A DNA stretch of 64,000 nucleotides from JAICYJ01 sp035695105 (GTDB lineage Bacteria > Actinomycetota > Thermoleophilia > Gaiellales > JAICJC01): positions 12,381 through 76,380 of the forward strand of contig DASSEV010000023.1 of NCBI GenBank assembly GCA_035695105.1. Reading direction: 5' to 3'. A program made the translations under genes and the position numbers. Every line of letters begins with the position of its first letter. Position 1 is the stretch's first letter. Below, piece after piece: positions 25,997 through 34,577 of this stretch. A model generated the notes under the pieces. That model ran no database searches. It was not told the origin of the DNA and was given only the letters and a program-made list of their open reading frames with translations.

Positions 25997-26964
25997 GTCG
26001 GCCGCACCCTCGGGTCGAGCCAGGCGTAGGCGATGTCGACCGCCGTGTTGCAGAGCACGATGAAGAACGCGCCGTAGACGACCGTCACCATGATCACCGG
26101 CAGATCGAGGTTGTTGAGGGACTGGTAGGTGAGCAGGCCGACGCCGGGGAGGCCGAACACGACCTCGGTCAGGAGCGCGCCGCCGCCGACGAGCGCCCCG
26201 AAATCCAGCCCGAGCAGGCTGACGAACGTGACCATCGACGTGCGCAGCGAGTGGCGCAGCAGCACGCGCCGCTCCGAGATGCCCTTCGCCCGCGCCGTGC
26301 GGATGTAGTCCTCGTTCTCGGTCTCGATGATGCTCGCGCGCAGCACCCGCGCGTAGAAGCCGATGTAGAGCACCGACAGCGTGATCCAGGGAATGAGCAT
26401 CTGCTTGAACCACATCCACGGATCCTGTGTGAGCGGGGTGTAGCCGAGCGGCGGCACCCAGCTGAACAGGACGCTGTGGTGGAACCGGTTCTGCGTGATC
26501 AGGTTCGCCATCTCGCCCAGCCAGAAGACGGGCATGGAGATGCCGATCAGTGCGATGATCATCAGCAGCGGATCGAAGACTGTGCCCCGCAGCACCGCCG
26601 CGGCGAGCCCCATCGCGATCGAGACGACGATCCAGATCACCGCCGCTCCGAACACGAGCGACAGCGTCACGGGCGTCGCCGCGATCACCTCCGGAACCAC
26701 CTTCGCCCCCTGGTTGGAGTACGAGGCCAGGTCGCGGCTGATGAACATCTTCTTCATCAGGATCAGGTACTGGATCGGGAGCGGCCGGTCGAGCGCGTAC
26801 TGGTGGCGGATCAGGGCGATCGTCTCGGGGTTCGGGTTGCGCCCGGCCAGGCGCCGCGCCGGATCGACTCCCGGCGTGAGGAAGAAGATGACGAACACGA
26901 GCACGGTGATGGCGAACAGCACCGCCACCGTGCCAACCAGCCGTCGCGCGATGAACGTGCCCAC
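25993..26964 (-). CDS. Oligopeptide ABC importer permease (OppB type)
   Basis: 323 residues from GTG 26964, which shares a base with the stop of the oppC-type gene and yields the standard N-terminus (FIARRLVGTVAVLFAITVLVF). Six helices; a long first extracytoplasmic loop, the NPNPETIALIRHQYALDRPLPIQY helix, and the EAA loop DYIRTARAKGISERRVLLRHSLR that contacts the ATPases. Confidence 0.93.
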   Translation of the reverse strand: MGTFIARRLVGTVAVLFAITVLVFVIFFLTPGVDPARRLAGRNPNPETIALIRHQYALDRPLPIQYLILMKKMFISRDLASYSNQGAKVVPEVIAATPVTLSLVFGAAVIWIVVSIAMGLAAAVLRGTVFDPLLMIIALIGISMPVFWLGEMANLITQNRFHHSVLFSWVPPLGYTPLTQDPWMWFKQMLIPWITLSVLYIGFYARVLRASIIETENEDYIRTARAKGISERRVLLRHSLRTSMVTFVSLLGLDFGALVGGGALLTEVVFGLPGVGLLTYQSLNNLDLPVIMVTVVYGAFFIVLCNTAVDIAYAWLDPRVRPT

Positions 26965-28016
26965 TAGTCCCGGATCCTGACCTTGGCGCGCGGGTCGAGC
27001 GCGTCGCGGACGCCGTCGCCGAGCACGTTCAGCGCGAGCACGGTCAGCACGATCAGGATGCCCGGCGCGATCGCCACCATCGGCCTCGTGTAGAGCAGCT
27101 GCTGGCCGTCGTCGATCACCGTGCCCCAGCTCGCGTTGGGCGGCTGCACCCCGATCGAGAGGTATGACAGGGCCGACTCGGTGAGGATCGTGGTCGCAAT
27201 CATCAGCGGCAGCAGCACGATCACGGCGCTGATCACGTTTGGCAGGATCTCGCTGAACATGATCCGCATGTTCGAGGCGCCCATGGCGGTGGCCGCCTCG
27301 ATGAACTCCTTCTCGCGCACCGACAGGACGGCGCCGCGCACCGGCCGGGCCACGTACGGCACGTAGATCACGGCGATGATCCATGTCGGGAGCCACAGGC
27401 TGTTCGCCTGGATATGCACCGGCCCGACCGCGAGGCCGTTCGGAGCCGTCAGCAGCACGGTCGAGATCGAGATGGCGAGCAGGTAGACGGGGAACGCCCA
27501 GATCACGTCCATGATCCGCGACAGCACACCGTCCACCATGCCGCCGAAGAAGCCCGCGATCACCCCGATGATGGTGGCGATGATGCAGGCGATGACGGCG
27601 GAGCCGATGCCAATCAGCAGCGAGCTGCGGCCGCCGTAGAGCACGCGCGCCATCACGTCGCGGCCCTGGTTGTCGGCGCCCAGGAAGAAGTTCCGCTGCC
27701 AGGTCGGGCCGATCGGCGTCTCGCCCAGCTTGAGGACGCCGCCGCCCTGCTGCATCACCGGGGTGCGGTGCCCGTTGATCACCGTCGTGCCGTTCAGGTT
27801 GCTATCGAACGGGTTCGTGTGGGCGATGTCGCGGGCGTAGAGCGGCGCCGCGAACGAGATCGCGACGATCACGAGGAACACGCCCAGCGACACCATTGCG
27901 ATCCTGTTGCGTACGAGCCGTCTGCCGGCGAGCGCCCAGGGGCTGCGGCCCGCGACTTCTGGCCGCAGCTCCCCGGACGGCTCGAGCTCCTCAGAGGCGA
28001 TCTGGGAGACTGCCAA
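26964..28016 (-). CDS. Oligopeptide ABC importer permease (OppC type)
   Basis: 350 residues from a TTG at 28016, three bases after the stop of the binding-protein gene. N-terminal OppC_N region (RRLVRNRIAMVSLGVFLVIVAI), LGADNQGRDVMARVLYGGRSSLLIG signature, and the EAA loop EFIEAATAMGASNMRIMFSEILPN. The extracytoplasmic insertion at residues 65-110 (NGTTVINGHRTP and following) is longer than in E. coli. A downstream ATG is absent near the N-terminus, so the rare TTG start seems real. Confidence 0.93.
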   Translation of the reverse strand: MAVSQIASEELEPSGELRPEVAGRSPWALAGRRLVRNRIAMVSLGVFLVIVAISFAAPLYARDIAHTNPFDSNLNGTTVINGHRTPVMQQGGGVLKLGETPIGPTWQRNFFLGADNQGRDVMARVLYGGRSSLLIGIGSAVIACIIATIIGVIAGFFGGMVDGVLSRIMDVIWAFPVYLLAISISTVLLTAPNGLAVGPVHIQANSLWLPTWIIAVIYVPYVARPVRGAVLSVREKEFIEAATAMGASNMRIMFSEILPNVISAVIVLLPLMIATTILTESALSYLSIGVQPPNASWGTVIDDGQQLLYTRPMVAIAPGILIVLTVLALNVLGDGVRDALDPRAKVRIRD

Positions 28017-28019
28017 GGG

Positions 28020-29717
28020 CTACTTCACCGACAGCTGCGAGATCAGCATGTACCACTGCGGGCTGAACTGATAGCCGGAGACCCGCTTCGAGACGAAGTC
28101 GATCAGCTTCGGGTTGAACAGCTCGACCATCGGCGCCTGATCGGTGACCTCCTGGTCGATCTTGGCCCAGGCCTGGTTGGCACCGGTCGGATCGGTCACG
28201 CCCTGCGTCAGCGCGGCATCCATCTGCGCCTGGATGCTCTTGTCGCAGAAGCCGGAGATGTTCGGGCTGGCGTCGCTGTGCGGGTGGAACCCGCCACAGC
28301 CGAACAGCACGTTCAGGAAGTCGGAAGCCGCCGGATAGTCCTGGTACCACTGGCTGTAGCCGACCTGCACGTTGTTGTCGGAGTTCTGGATGTAGCCGTA
28401 CTGGATGCCGCCGGACAGTAGCTTCGCACTGGCGTTGTAGCCGATCGCGTTCAGGTCGGAGACCATCTGCTCGGTGATCGCCTTGCCGACCTCGTCGGTG
28501 GTGCCGACGACCGCCACCTTGGCGCCTTTCGTCCCCGACTGCTGCACCAGCTGCTTGGCCTTCGTCAGGTCGGGGCCGTGCCACTTGCCGTCGCCCGGGC
28601 TGGTGGTGTACGGGCAGTACGGCTGATAGCCGGGGAAGTTCGGCGGCAGCACCTGGCATGTGGGAACGGCCAGCGACGGGCCGCCGAAGATCTTCACGTA
28701 GGCGTTGCGGTCGGCCGCGAAGTTGATCGCCTGGCGCGCCTGCGGGTTGTTGAACGGCGGAATGTTGACGTTCAGCGCGAAGTAGTACTCGGCGGTCAGG
28801 GGGTTGACGTGCACCTGGCTGGCGTACTGCGTGCTGAGCTCGTTCAGGCGGTCGGCCGGCGGCGGGTCGTACAGCCAGTCGGCCTGCCCGTTCTCGACCT
28901 GGGTGACCTCCGCCTCGACGCTCAGGCCGAACTTGTAGTCGATCTCATCGGGGAAGCCCTTGGGCTGCACGTCCGCGTTCCATACCTTGAAGTACGGGTT
29001 GCGGATGAGCACCGCCTCGTGCTGCGGGTCGTACGACTTCCACATGTAGGCGCCGGTTCCGGGCGGCGGGTTGTTGCCGGTGTCCTTCAGCGGCGTGTTC
29101 GCCGGCACCGCGAACGCGAACGGCAGCGTCAGCTTGTCGAGGAACTCGGGATCGGGAGCGGTCAGGTGGAACGTGACCGTGCCGGCCTGGTCGTTCGTGA
29201 CGACCCCCTTGCTGAGGTCGCACGAGGACGGGCTCTTGAGGCAGGCAGCCCCGCCGATCAGGTTCTCGTAGAACCCGTTCGCGGGCCCGGGAACCGTGAA
29301 CTGGCGCTTGAACACCGTGACGAAGTCGCTCGCCTTGAGCGGCGTGCCGTCCGAGTACTTGATGCCCGGCCGCAGCGTGAAGGCGTAGGTCTTGCCCCCG
29401 TCGGTGGGCTTCGGGATGGATGTCGCGAGATCGGGCAGGAGCTCTGTGCCCGCGGATCCGCCCGCCGCGCGGAACTGCACGAGGCCGTCGTGCGTCAGCC
29501 GCAGGAGCTGCCACCCCTGCAGCGTGTAGTTCTTCGCCGGATCGTCCGTGCCCCAGTTGCTGTTCGCGAGCAGCGTCAAGGTGCCGCCGTAGTGCCCGCC
29601 GCCGGAGCTGCTGGACGAGCCTCCGCCCCCGCTGCTGCTGGACGAGCCTCCGCCGCAGGCCGAGGCAAGGAGTGCCAGGAGAGGAATGGCGAGAACCACA
29701 CACCTGCTGCGTCGCAT
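28020..29717 (-). CDS. Oligopeptide-binding lipoprotein (SBP family 5)
   Basis: 565 residues from ATG 29717, preceded by AAAGGA at a good distance. Lipoprotein signal with lipobox LASAC, then a Ser/Gly linker (GGGSSSSSGGGGSSSSSGGG). The mature part is SBP_bac_5: YTLQGWQLLRLTHDGLV, FTLRPGIKYSDGTPLKASDFV (family signature), WADWLYDP-type hinge and QARQAINFAADRNAYVKI. First gene of the opp operon (SBP, permeases, ATPases), transcribed from the 160-bp region shared with the divergent Asp-box protein gene. Confidence 0.94.
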   Translation of the reverse strand: MRRSRCVVLAIPLLALLASACGGGSSSSSGGGGSSSSSGGGHYGGTLTLLANSNWGTDDPAKNYTLQGWQLLRLTHDGLVQFRAAGGSAGTELLPDLATSIPKPTDGGKTYAFTLRPGIKYSDGTPLKASDFVTVFKRQFTVPGPANGFYENLIGGAACLKSPSSCDLSKGVVTNDQAGTVTFHLTAPDPEFLDKLTLPFAFAVPANTPLKDTGNNPPPGTGAYMWKSYDPQHEAVLIRNPYFKVWNADVQPKGFPDEIDYKFGLSVEAEVTQVENGQADWLYDPPPADRLNELSTQYASQVHVNPLTAEYYFALNVNIPPFNNPQARQAINFAADRNAYVKIFGGPSLAVPTCQVLPPNFPGYQPYCPYTTSPGDGKWHGPDLTKAKQLVQQSGTKGAKVAVVGTTDEVGKAITEQMVSDLNAIGYNASAKLLSGGIQYGYIQNSDNNVQVGYSQWYQDYPAASDFLNVLFGCGGFHPHSDASPNISGFCDKSIQAQMDAALTQGVTDPTGANQAWAKIDQEVTDQAPMVELFNPKLIDFVSKRVSGYQFSPQWYMLISQLSVK

Positions 29718-29877
29718 GAGCTCCGGTTCCTTTCGTCGGGGGCGCCGATGGTAGTCGAACCGCACCGGCACGTGCTTGGACGACCGTCGCCCCGTTTTGA
29801 TAGGCCCCGCCGGGTTGACGGACTCTTGCCACACTCGATACGTTCGCCGCTCCAGATCTCGAGCTGAAGGAGGGGGA

Positions 29878-31140
29878 GTGTCGAGGCTATCCATGTGGAC
29901 GCGCGCGGCCGCGGTGGCCGCGCTCTTCGTGGGGCTTGCGCTCGCGGCCGGGCAGGTGGGTGTCAGAGCGGCGACGACCGGATGGCAGGGAGAGGCGCTG
30001 ATCTCGGTGCCCTCGATCGGCGACGGCTGGGAGCCGGCCGTGGCCGCGGATCCGAGCGGCACCTACGTGTACAGCGCCTGGATGCAGTACGCGTCGAACG
30101 GCGTGTCCATCTATTACCGCGTCTCCGCCGACAACGGGACGACGTGGGGAGCCGCAAAGCCGCTCTGCTCGTCGTGTGGCAAGGGTGAGTACGACGTCAC
30201 GCTGGCCACCGCCTCCAACGGTGCGGTCTACGGGACGTTCATGCAGGGCAACCACATCGAGTTCACCAAGTCCTCCGACCACGGCGCGACCTGGACTGCG
30301 CCCGTGCAGATCTCCGGAGGCTCGTGGGCGGACAAGCCGTGGATGACGGCCGGGGCGAACGGCCAGGACATCTACGTGATGTGGGCCTCGCACGGCAACA
30401 CCGTGTCCGTGTCATCCCACAATGCCGGCGCCAGCTGGTCGGCACCGCTCCAGATCACCAACGAGCAGTACATCTACTACTACCCGAACGGTGGCACGGT
30501 GCTGCCGAACGGCACGGTCGTGATGTCCGCGTCCGAGTATCCGGAGAAGGGCAACAGCACCAAGAACACCGGCCCGGTGCCGATCGTGGTGTTCCGTTCC
30601 ACGAACGGGGGCTCCAGCTGGACGCGCACCGTCGTGGACACGCTCAACACCGGAGCGACGTTCGCGACCTCCTCGGTGACCACGGTCGCCTCGGATGCCT
30701 CGGGCAACCTGATCGTGCTCTACAGCGGCTCGACCAGCGTGGGCGCGAACGGGAAGGTCTACGTCCGCAGGTCGACCGACTCCGGGGCAACCTGGAGCGC
30801 GGCGGCCGAGATGACGACCTCCGCCGGGGGTGCCGACGCGACGTCGGTGGCCGCGGCCGGCAGCGGATCAACCCTCGTCATCACCTGGATGGACAAGCGC
30901 GGCGGCGGCTGGAACGTGTGGGAGCGACAGTCCACCAACGGCGGATCGACGTGGACGGCCGACGCGAAGGTGTCCGATGCGACGACCGGAGCGGCGTACA
31001 AGACGGCGGCCGGGTTCGGGATGCCATACGGCGACTACGACATGGTGGCGATCAACTCCGCCGGCAAGGCCGTGGCCGTGATGGGTGAGGGCGACTCCAC
31101 CCAGACCCACGGCGACATCTGGGTCAACAAGCAGACGTAG
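29878..31140 (+). CDS. Secreted Asp-box (BNR) beta-propeller, sialidase-like
   Basis: 420 residues from GTG 29878, chosen because AAGGAGGGGG lies immediately upstream; ATG 29893 would leave only the signal core. Signal peptide RAAAVAALFVGLALAAGQVGVRAA. The rest is a six-bladed propeller with six Asp boxes (SADNGTTW, SSDHGATW, SHNAGASW, STNGGSSW, STDSGATW, STNGGSTW). The sialidase FRIP/YRIP Arg motif was not found, so it may bind glycans without cleaving sialic acid. Only Cys are a CSSC pair near residue 99. Monocistronic, ended by a very strong hairpin. Confidence 0.85.
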   Translation: MSRLSMWTRAAAVAALFVGLALAAGQVGVRAATTGWQGEALISVPSIGDGWEPAVAADPSGTYVYSAWMQYASNGVSIYYRVSADNGTTWGAAKPLCSSCGKGEYDVTLATASNGAVYGTFMQGNHIEFTKSSDHGATWTAPVQISGGSWADKPWMTAGANGQDIYVMWASHGNTVSVSSHNAGASWSAPLQITNEQYIYYYPNGGTVLPNGTVVMSASEYPEKGNSTKNTGPVPIVVFRSTNGGSSWTRTVVDTLNTGATFATSSVTTVASDASGNLIVLYSGSTSVGANGKVYVRRSTDSGATWSAAAEMTTSAGGADATSVAAAGSGSTLVITWMDKRGGGWNVWERQSTNGGSTWTADAKVSDATTGAAYKTAAGFGMPYGDYDMVAINSAGKAVAVMGEGDSTQTHGDIWVNKQT

Positions 31141-31147
31141 CTGCAAT

Positions 31148-31185
31148 CGACTGGCCCCGGGCGCTTCGGCGCCCGGGGCCAGTCG
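31148..31185. terminator. 17-bp hairpin with TTCG loop between convergent genes
   Basis: A perfect 17-bp stem (left arm 31148-31164, right arm 31169-31185) closed by a UUCG tetraloop at 31165-31168. It starts 8 nt after the Asp-box gene stop and ends 10 nt from the stop of the convergent kinase-like gene, so it serves both directions. No T run follows on either strand, as is common in high-GC actinomycetes. Confidence 0.85.
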
Positions 31186-31194
31186 GCCATCTGG

Positions 31195-31821
31195 CTAGCC
31201 GCGTGCTGCGCCGGTGATGACCGCGGCAGCGCCGTCGACGCCGAGCTGATCCGTGTTCACCACGAGGTCGTAGTGCGTCGGCAGCTCCTGCTTGACGTCG
31301 TGGAACCGGCGCAGGTAGTCGGCACGTGCCTTCTCGCCCTCGCGGATCGCCGAGCGGGCCTGCTCCTCGCCGACATCGGCGGTGAGCCGCGCCTGGCGCG
31401 CGTCGGCCGAGCCGGTGACGAGCACGCGCAGCACGTCCGGCCGCCCGGCGAGCACGTGCGAGGCGGCGTGGGCCACGATCACCGCGCTGCCGGCGTCGGC
31501 GGTCTCGCGCACCGCCTCCTGGATCACGGCCATCATCCCGTCGCCGGCGCCCGCGAGCCGGTACGCGTCCATGTCGGGCGTCGCGTACGCGTACGCCTCG
31601 GGTGCGCCCGCCTGGGCGACGAGGTCGAGCACGCGTCCAGCGAGGGTGCGCCGCTGCTCGGCGCTCGAGACGTCCGCGACGTCGACGCCGGCACGCTCCG
31701 CGGCCGCCCGGACGATGTCCTCGTCCACGTACCGGAAGCCGAGCGAGTCCGCGACGGCACGGCCGACCTGCTCGCCGCCGGCCCCGACGTCACGCGAGAT
31801 GCACACGGTGGAGAACGTCAT
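31195..31821 (-). CDS. Cytidylate kinase-like protein (AAA_26/Cytidylate_kin2)
   Basis: 208 residues, ATG 31821. Family of P-loop proteins related to CMP kinase: TVCISRDVGAGGEQVGRAVADSLGFRYVDEDIV, IVAHAASHVLAGRPDVLRVLV (usually GRGA; here AHAA), and DYLRRFHDVKQELPTHYDLVVNTDQLG. The P-loop is G-A-G-G-E-Q without the usual Lys (G-x-x-x-x-G-K), as in other members of this subfamily. Substrate unknown; nucleotide or sugar-phosphate kinase activity is only inferred. Stand-alone gene. Confidence 0.85.
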   Translation of the reverse strand: MTFSTVCISRDVGAGGEQVGRAVADSLGFRYVDEDIVRAAAERAGVDVADVSSAEQRRTLAGRVLDLVAQAGAPEAYAYATPDMDAYRLAGAGDGMMAVIQEAVRETADAGSAVIVAHAASHVLAGRPDVLRVLVTGSADARQARLTADVGEEQARSAIREGEKARADYLRRFHDVKQELPTHYDLVVNTDQLGVDGAAAVITGAARG

Positions 31822-31857
31822 GACGGCGCCACCCTACAGCAGCGCGGGCCCCGCGGG

Positions 31858-32361
31858 CTAGCCGCCGTTCTCGGACCGCCGCTTCTGTTCGCGGTCGATG
31901 TCCTCGAGCCGGCGTCCGGCCTCGTCCGACGCCCGCTGCGCCTGCTCGCGTGCCGTCTGCAGCTCGGCGTCGGTCAGCCATTCGAGGCTGCGCTCCCGGC
32001 GTGAGCGCTGGCCCTCGACGAGAGCGACCATCGCGTTCTGACGGGTGCTGAAGACGGGCAAGCGCGAGCGGATTCCGACGGCGTCGAGCAGGCGCGACGC
32101 CACCGTGCTGTCGCCGCCGCTGACAATGGCGAGCGCCTCCCGCTCGCTCAGCTGCACGTCGTTGCACCACCGCACGAGCGTGTGGATCACCGAGGAGTCC
32201 ATGAACTCGACGTCGGTGAGGTCGAGCATGCAGCTGGACGTGTCGTCGGAGAGCGATGCGCGCAGCGCCTTGTTCAACTCCTCGACGTTGGAAAGGTCGT
32301 ACTCCCCGGTTGGCTGGATGACGTCGACGGAGCCGTCGCGCATCACACGAATCTCTGCCAT
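31858..32361 (-). CDS. STAS-domain anti-sigma factor antagonist with helical tail
   Basis: 167 residues from ATG 32361. Residues 1-105 form a STAS domain: VIQPTGEYDLSNVEELNKAL, CMLDLTDVEFMDSSVIHTLVRW, with the phosphorylatable Ser in DSS. A charged C-terminal helix follows (residues 115-167, LEWLTDAELQTAREQAQRAS and on to EDIDREQKRRSENGG), an extension absent from SpoIIAA/RsbV and likely a coiled coil. It is divergent from an RsbW-like kinase gene (49 bp apart). Partner-switching control of a sigma factor is the expected role; neither the sigma factor nor a PP2C phosphatase is present nearby. Confidence 0.86.
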   Translation of the reverse strand: MAEIRVMRDGSVDVIQPTGEYDLSNVEELNKALRASLSDDTSSCMLDLTDVEFMDSSVIHTLVRWCNDVQLSEREALAIVSGGDSTVASRLLDAVGIRSRLPVFSTRQNAMVALVEGQRSRRERSLEWLTDAELQTAREQAQRASDEAGRRLEDIDREQKRRSENGG

Positions 32362-32410
32362 CGTCGTGATGATACTGGGCCCTCTCGCGCGGAGGGTATC
32401 CTCTCGCGAA
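32362..32410. promoter_or_regulatory. Divergent promoter region of the STAS/kinase pair
   Basis: Only 49 bp separate the two starts. It holds a direct repeat CCTCTCGCG at 32381-32389 and again at 32400-32408 (19 bp apart) and a loose dyad GATAC...GTATC (32371-32375/32396-32400). GGGTAT at 32394-32399 resembles the -10 of general-stress sigma factors, but no matching -35 was found. The repeats could be sites of a regulator controlling both genes. Confidence 0.35.
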
Positions 32411-32797
32411 GTGATGACGATCCTGCGGCAACGCCTGCCGGCGACGGTGTTCGCGGTACCGCAGGCCAGGCATACGGCACTGGCCGCGCTGCGCGAAGCC
32501 GGGTACACGCAGGAGCGCCTGCTGGAAGATGTCGCCCTTGCAGTGTCGGAGGCGGTGGGGAACGTTGCCAGACATGCCTACCCCGACGCCACCGGCGAGG
32601 TGGAGCTCGAGGTCGGCACGGATGACGAGGGCGTCGTCGTGGTCGTGTCGGACGGTGGGATCGGCGCGGGCGAGCCGAGCGATACACCGGGGCTCGGCCT
32701 GGGACTGCCCCTGATCAAGGCGAAGACGCGGTCGTGGCAGCTCGATTCGGACGAGACGGGCACGCGCGTGACGATGCGCTTCGGCGGCGCCGGTTAG
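32411..32797 (+). CDS. RsbW-like anti-sigma factor / serine kinase (HATPase_c)
   Basis: 128 residues from GTG 32411 (ATG 32414 next). GHKL ATPase fold of the SpoIIAB/RsbW type: N-box LAVSEAVGNVARHAYP, G1 box VVVSDGGIG, G2 box GLGLGLPLIKAKT. It should bind a sigma factor and phosphorylate an antagonist, presumably the STAS protein encoded divergently. Its stop overlaps the stop of the convergent phosphoesterase by 4 nt. Confidence 0.88.
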   Translation: MMTILRQRLPATVFAVPQARHTALAALREAGYTQERLLEDVALAVSEAVGNVARHAYPDATGEVELEVGTDDEGVVVVVSDGGIGAGEPSDTPGLGLGLPLIKAKTRSWQLDSDETGTRVTMRFGGAG

Positions 32798-33714
32798 CGC
32801 AGCCCGAAGCCCCGGTTGATGCCCCCGGGTGCCGTCTTCGCGGCGCCGAGATAGGGCAGGCCGAGCAGCGCCTCGATGCTGCGGAGCAGCGAGTAGTGCG
32901 TCAGCCGGGCCGTCACCCGGGCGCCGGCGGGCGTGCGTGGCGACATTGCCAGCAGCGACACCTGGTTCCCGGAGGTGCCGTCGTTCTCATCCCAGGTAAC
33001 GAACACAACCGTCGAGCCGTCCTGATACTGCGGCGAGGCATGGATGCGGCCGATCCAGGTCTTCAGGAAGTCGTTGCCACAGCTGGCACAGCCGTTGTGC
33101 ATGTCGTCGACGACGTTGGGGACGACGAGCGAGAAGCGGTGCAGGCGACCGTCGGCGAGCGCGGTGCGGAGGTTCCGGAGCCGGACCTGCTGGTGCCGGC
33201 AGGCGGCGCGCACCGCGGGGTAGTAGGGCGCAGCCGTGTGCCGCACGGCGTACAGGCTGGTGGTGCCGGTGTAGCACGGGCTCGGCATGCTCTGCGCATA
33301 GACACGCCAGCGATCGCCGAGCTGCCCGAAGATGCTTCCGTGCAGGCTGCGGCACGTGGCGCTCGGGGAGCAGTCGGTGCCCCGGATCGAGCGCGGGATC
33401 GACCCGCTGGTGAGCGCGATGTAGTTTCCGAGGCTCGGGTGCGTGACCGCGTGGTAGTCGGTCGCGAGCCCACAGTGGTGGCGCAGGCGGGTGACGTAGG
33501 GAAGCGCGTTCGCCGTGGCGGCGGAGGTGTTCTCCATCATGATCAGGACGACGTGCGTGATCGGTGCGGTCGTGGCTGCGCCGCAGAGCGGCGTGGACAC
33601 CGAAGCCGCCGCGACGGGAGCGCGGGGCCCGCCGGCCGGTGAGTGCCCGGCCGCCGCACCGCATGCGGACGCGAGAAGGATCAGGAGGCAGGGCAGCAGC
33701 AGGCGGATGCGCAT
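32794..33714 (-). CDS. Phosphoesterase-family lipoprotein (acid phosphatase / phospholipase C-like)
   Basis: 306 residues from ATG 33714 (GTG 33720 is also in frame). Lipoprotein signal with LLASAC lipobox. PF04185-type motifs: THVVLIMMENTS (metal site), THPSLGNYIALTSGS (catalytic Thr/Ser strand), PNVVDDMHNGCASCGNDFLKTWI, and VVFVTWDENDG (second metal-binding cluster). Six to eight Cys suggest disulfides. Extracytoplasmic phosphomonoester or phosphodiester hydrolysis, perhaps for phosphate scavenging. Convergent with the anti-sigma gene. Confidence 0.88.
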   Translation of the reverse strand: MRIRLLLPCLLILLASACGAAAGHSPAGGPRAPVAAASVSTPLCGAATTAPITHVVLIMMENTSAATANALPYVTRLRHHCGLATDYHAVTHPSLGNYIALTSGSIPRSIRGTDCSPSATCRSLHGSIFGQLGDRWRVYAQSMPSPCYTGTTSLYAVRHTAAPYYPAVRAACRHQQVRLRNLRTALADGRLHRFSLVVPNVVDDMHNGCASCGNDFLKTWIGRIHASPQYQDGSTVVFVTWDENDGTSGNQVSLLAMSPRTPAGARVTARLTHYSLLRSIEALLGLPYLGAAKTAPGGINRGFGLR

Positions 33715-33773
33715 ACTCACAGCATGCACGGCCGGACGGCCGGACACCACACCAAGGCGGGGGTCCGCCGGTA

Positions 33774-34160
33774 TCAGCCGGGCAGCTCGGCGTACTGCGG
33801 TGCGTCGTCGCCGATCTGGTGCCACTTCGCCTTGTATGCCGTCAGCTGGTGGAAGCTCGGCTCCATGTCGAGATCCGGCATCAGACCGGCGGCGACGAAG
33901 TAGACATCGCCCAGGTCGTCGTACAGGCTCGACCCGCAGTTGCTGCAGAAGTTCCGCGGCGCCAGGTGGCTGGTGTAGGTCTTGACCAGGTCCTGTCCCT
34001 TGGTGAACTTGAAGTTCTCCTTCGCCACGACCACGCCGGCCAGGCTCGAGCCCACCCAGTGCTGACAGCGGGTGCAGTGGCAGTAGCCCAGCGCCTGCGG
34101 GTCGGTCACTTCGTACTCCACACCGCCACAGAGGCACGTCCCGGTGAGCGTCTCAGACAT
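33774..34160 (-). CDS. GFA (CENP-V-type) zinc protein
   Basis: 128 residues from ATG 34160, with GGAAGGGG just upstream; the longer frame adds a non-homologous 12-residue tail. Zinc ligands in three groups: CLCGGVEYEV, CHCTRCQ and CSNCGSSLY. These define the glutathione-dependent formaldehyde-activating family; most members have no proven activity, and formaldehyde adduct binding is only one proposal. Cytoplasmic single-domain protein, apparently monocistronic. Confidence 0.92.
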   Translation of the reverse strand: MSETLTGTCLCGGVEYEVTDPQALGYCHCTRCQHWVGSSLAGVVVAKENFKFTKGQDLVKTYTSHLAPRNFCSNCGSSLYDDLGDVYFVAAGLMPDLDMEPSFHQLTAYKAKWHQIGDDAPQYAELPG

Positions 34161-34267
34161 GGCGACCCCTTCCCTCGACTTCGACGGTCCCGCCACGGTA
34201 CCAGACCTCGATAGCAGGGTGTGTGCCGGATTCCGGCGCTCTGCGAGGGTGCTGCTACGGTGGCGGG

Positions 34268-34537
34268 ATGACGAGGCCGTCGCGCAGGAAGCGTGCGGTG
34301 ATCCTCGCCGCAGCGGCCGTCGCCGTGGCGGCAGAGTCCTATGCCCTGAAGCGGCGAACCGGCCGCTGGGCGGGACGCGTCGCCGTCGAGTGTCGCCGGG
34401 GCCATCGTTTCGACACGACCTGGATTCCCGGCGTCTCGATCACCTCGCTCAGGCTTGGCGTCTGGCGCCTGCAGCGATGCCCGGTCGGCCATCACTGGTC
34501 GTTGGTGAAGCCGGTCGCGGTCGGCGAGGCGCGCTGA
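34268..34537 (+). CDS. Small membrane-anchored protein with zinc-ribbon-like Cys/His pairs
   Basis: 89 residues from ATG 34268. A single N-terminal helix (RAVILAAAAVAVAAESYAL) is followed by a basic segment and a compact region with CRRGHRF and RCPVGHHW, two C-x-x-G-H knuckles that could bind zinc. The family is not recognised. The helix and the positive-inside rule place the knuckles outside or inside with equal plausibility. Lies head-to-head with the GFA gene. Confidence 0.6.
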   Translation: MTRPSRRKRAVILAAAAVAVAAESYALKRRTGRWAGRVAVECRRGHRFDTTWIPGVSITSLRLGVWRLQRCPVGHHWSLVKPVAVGEAR

Positions 34538-34577
34538 GGCCCTCAAGCACGCCCCGCCGCTCGCCGATCCTTGGACC

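Noticed and set aside
32391..32400. SigB-type promoter (GGGTAT) before the RsbW-like gene
   Set aside because: No GTTT-like -35 at 12-15 bp upstream; the hexamer may be chance.
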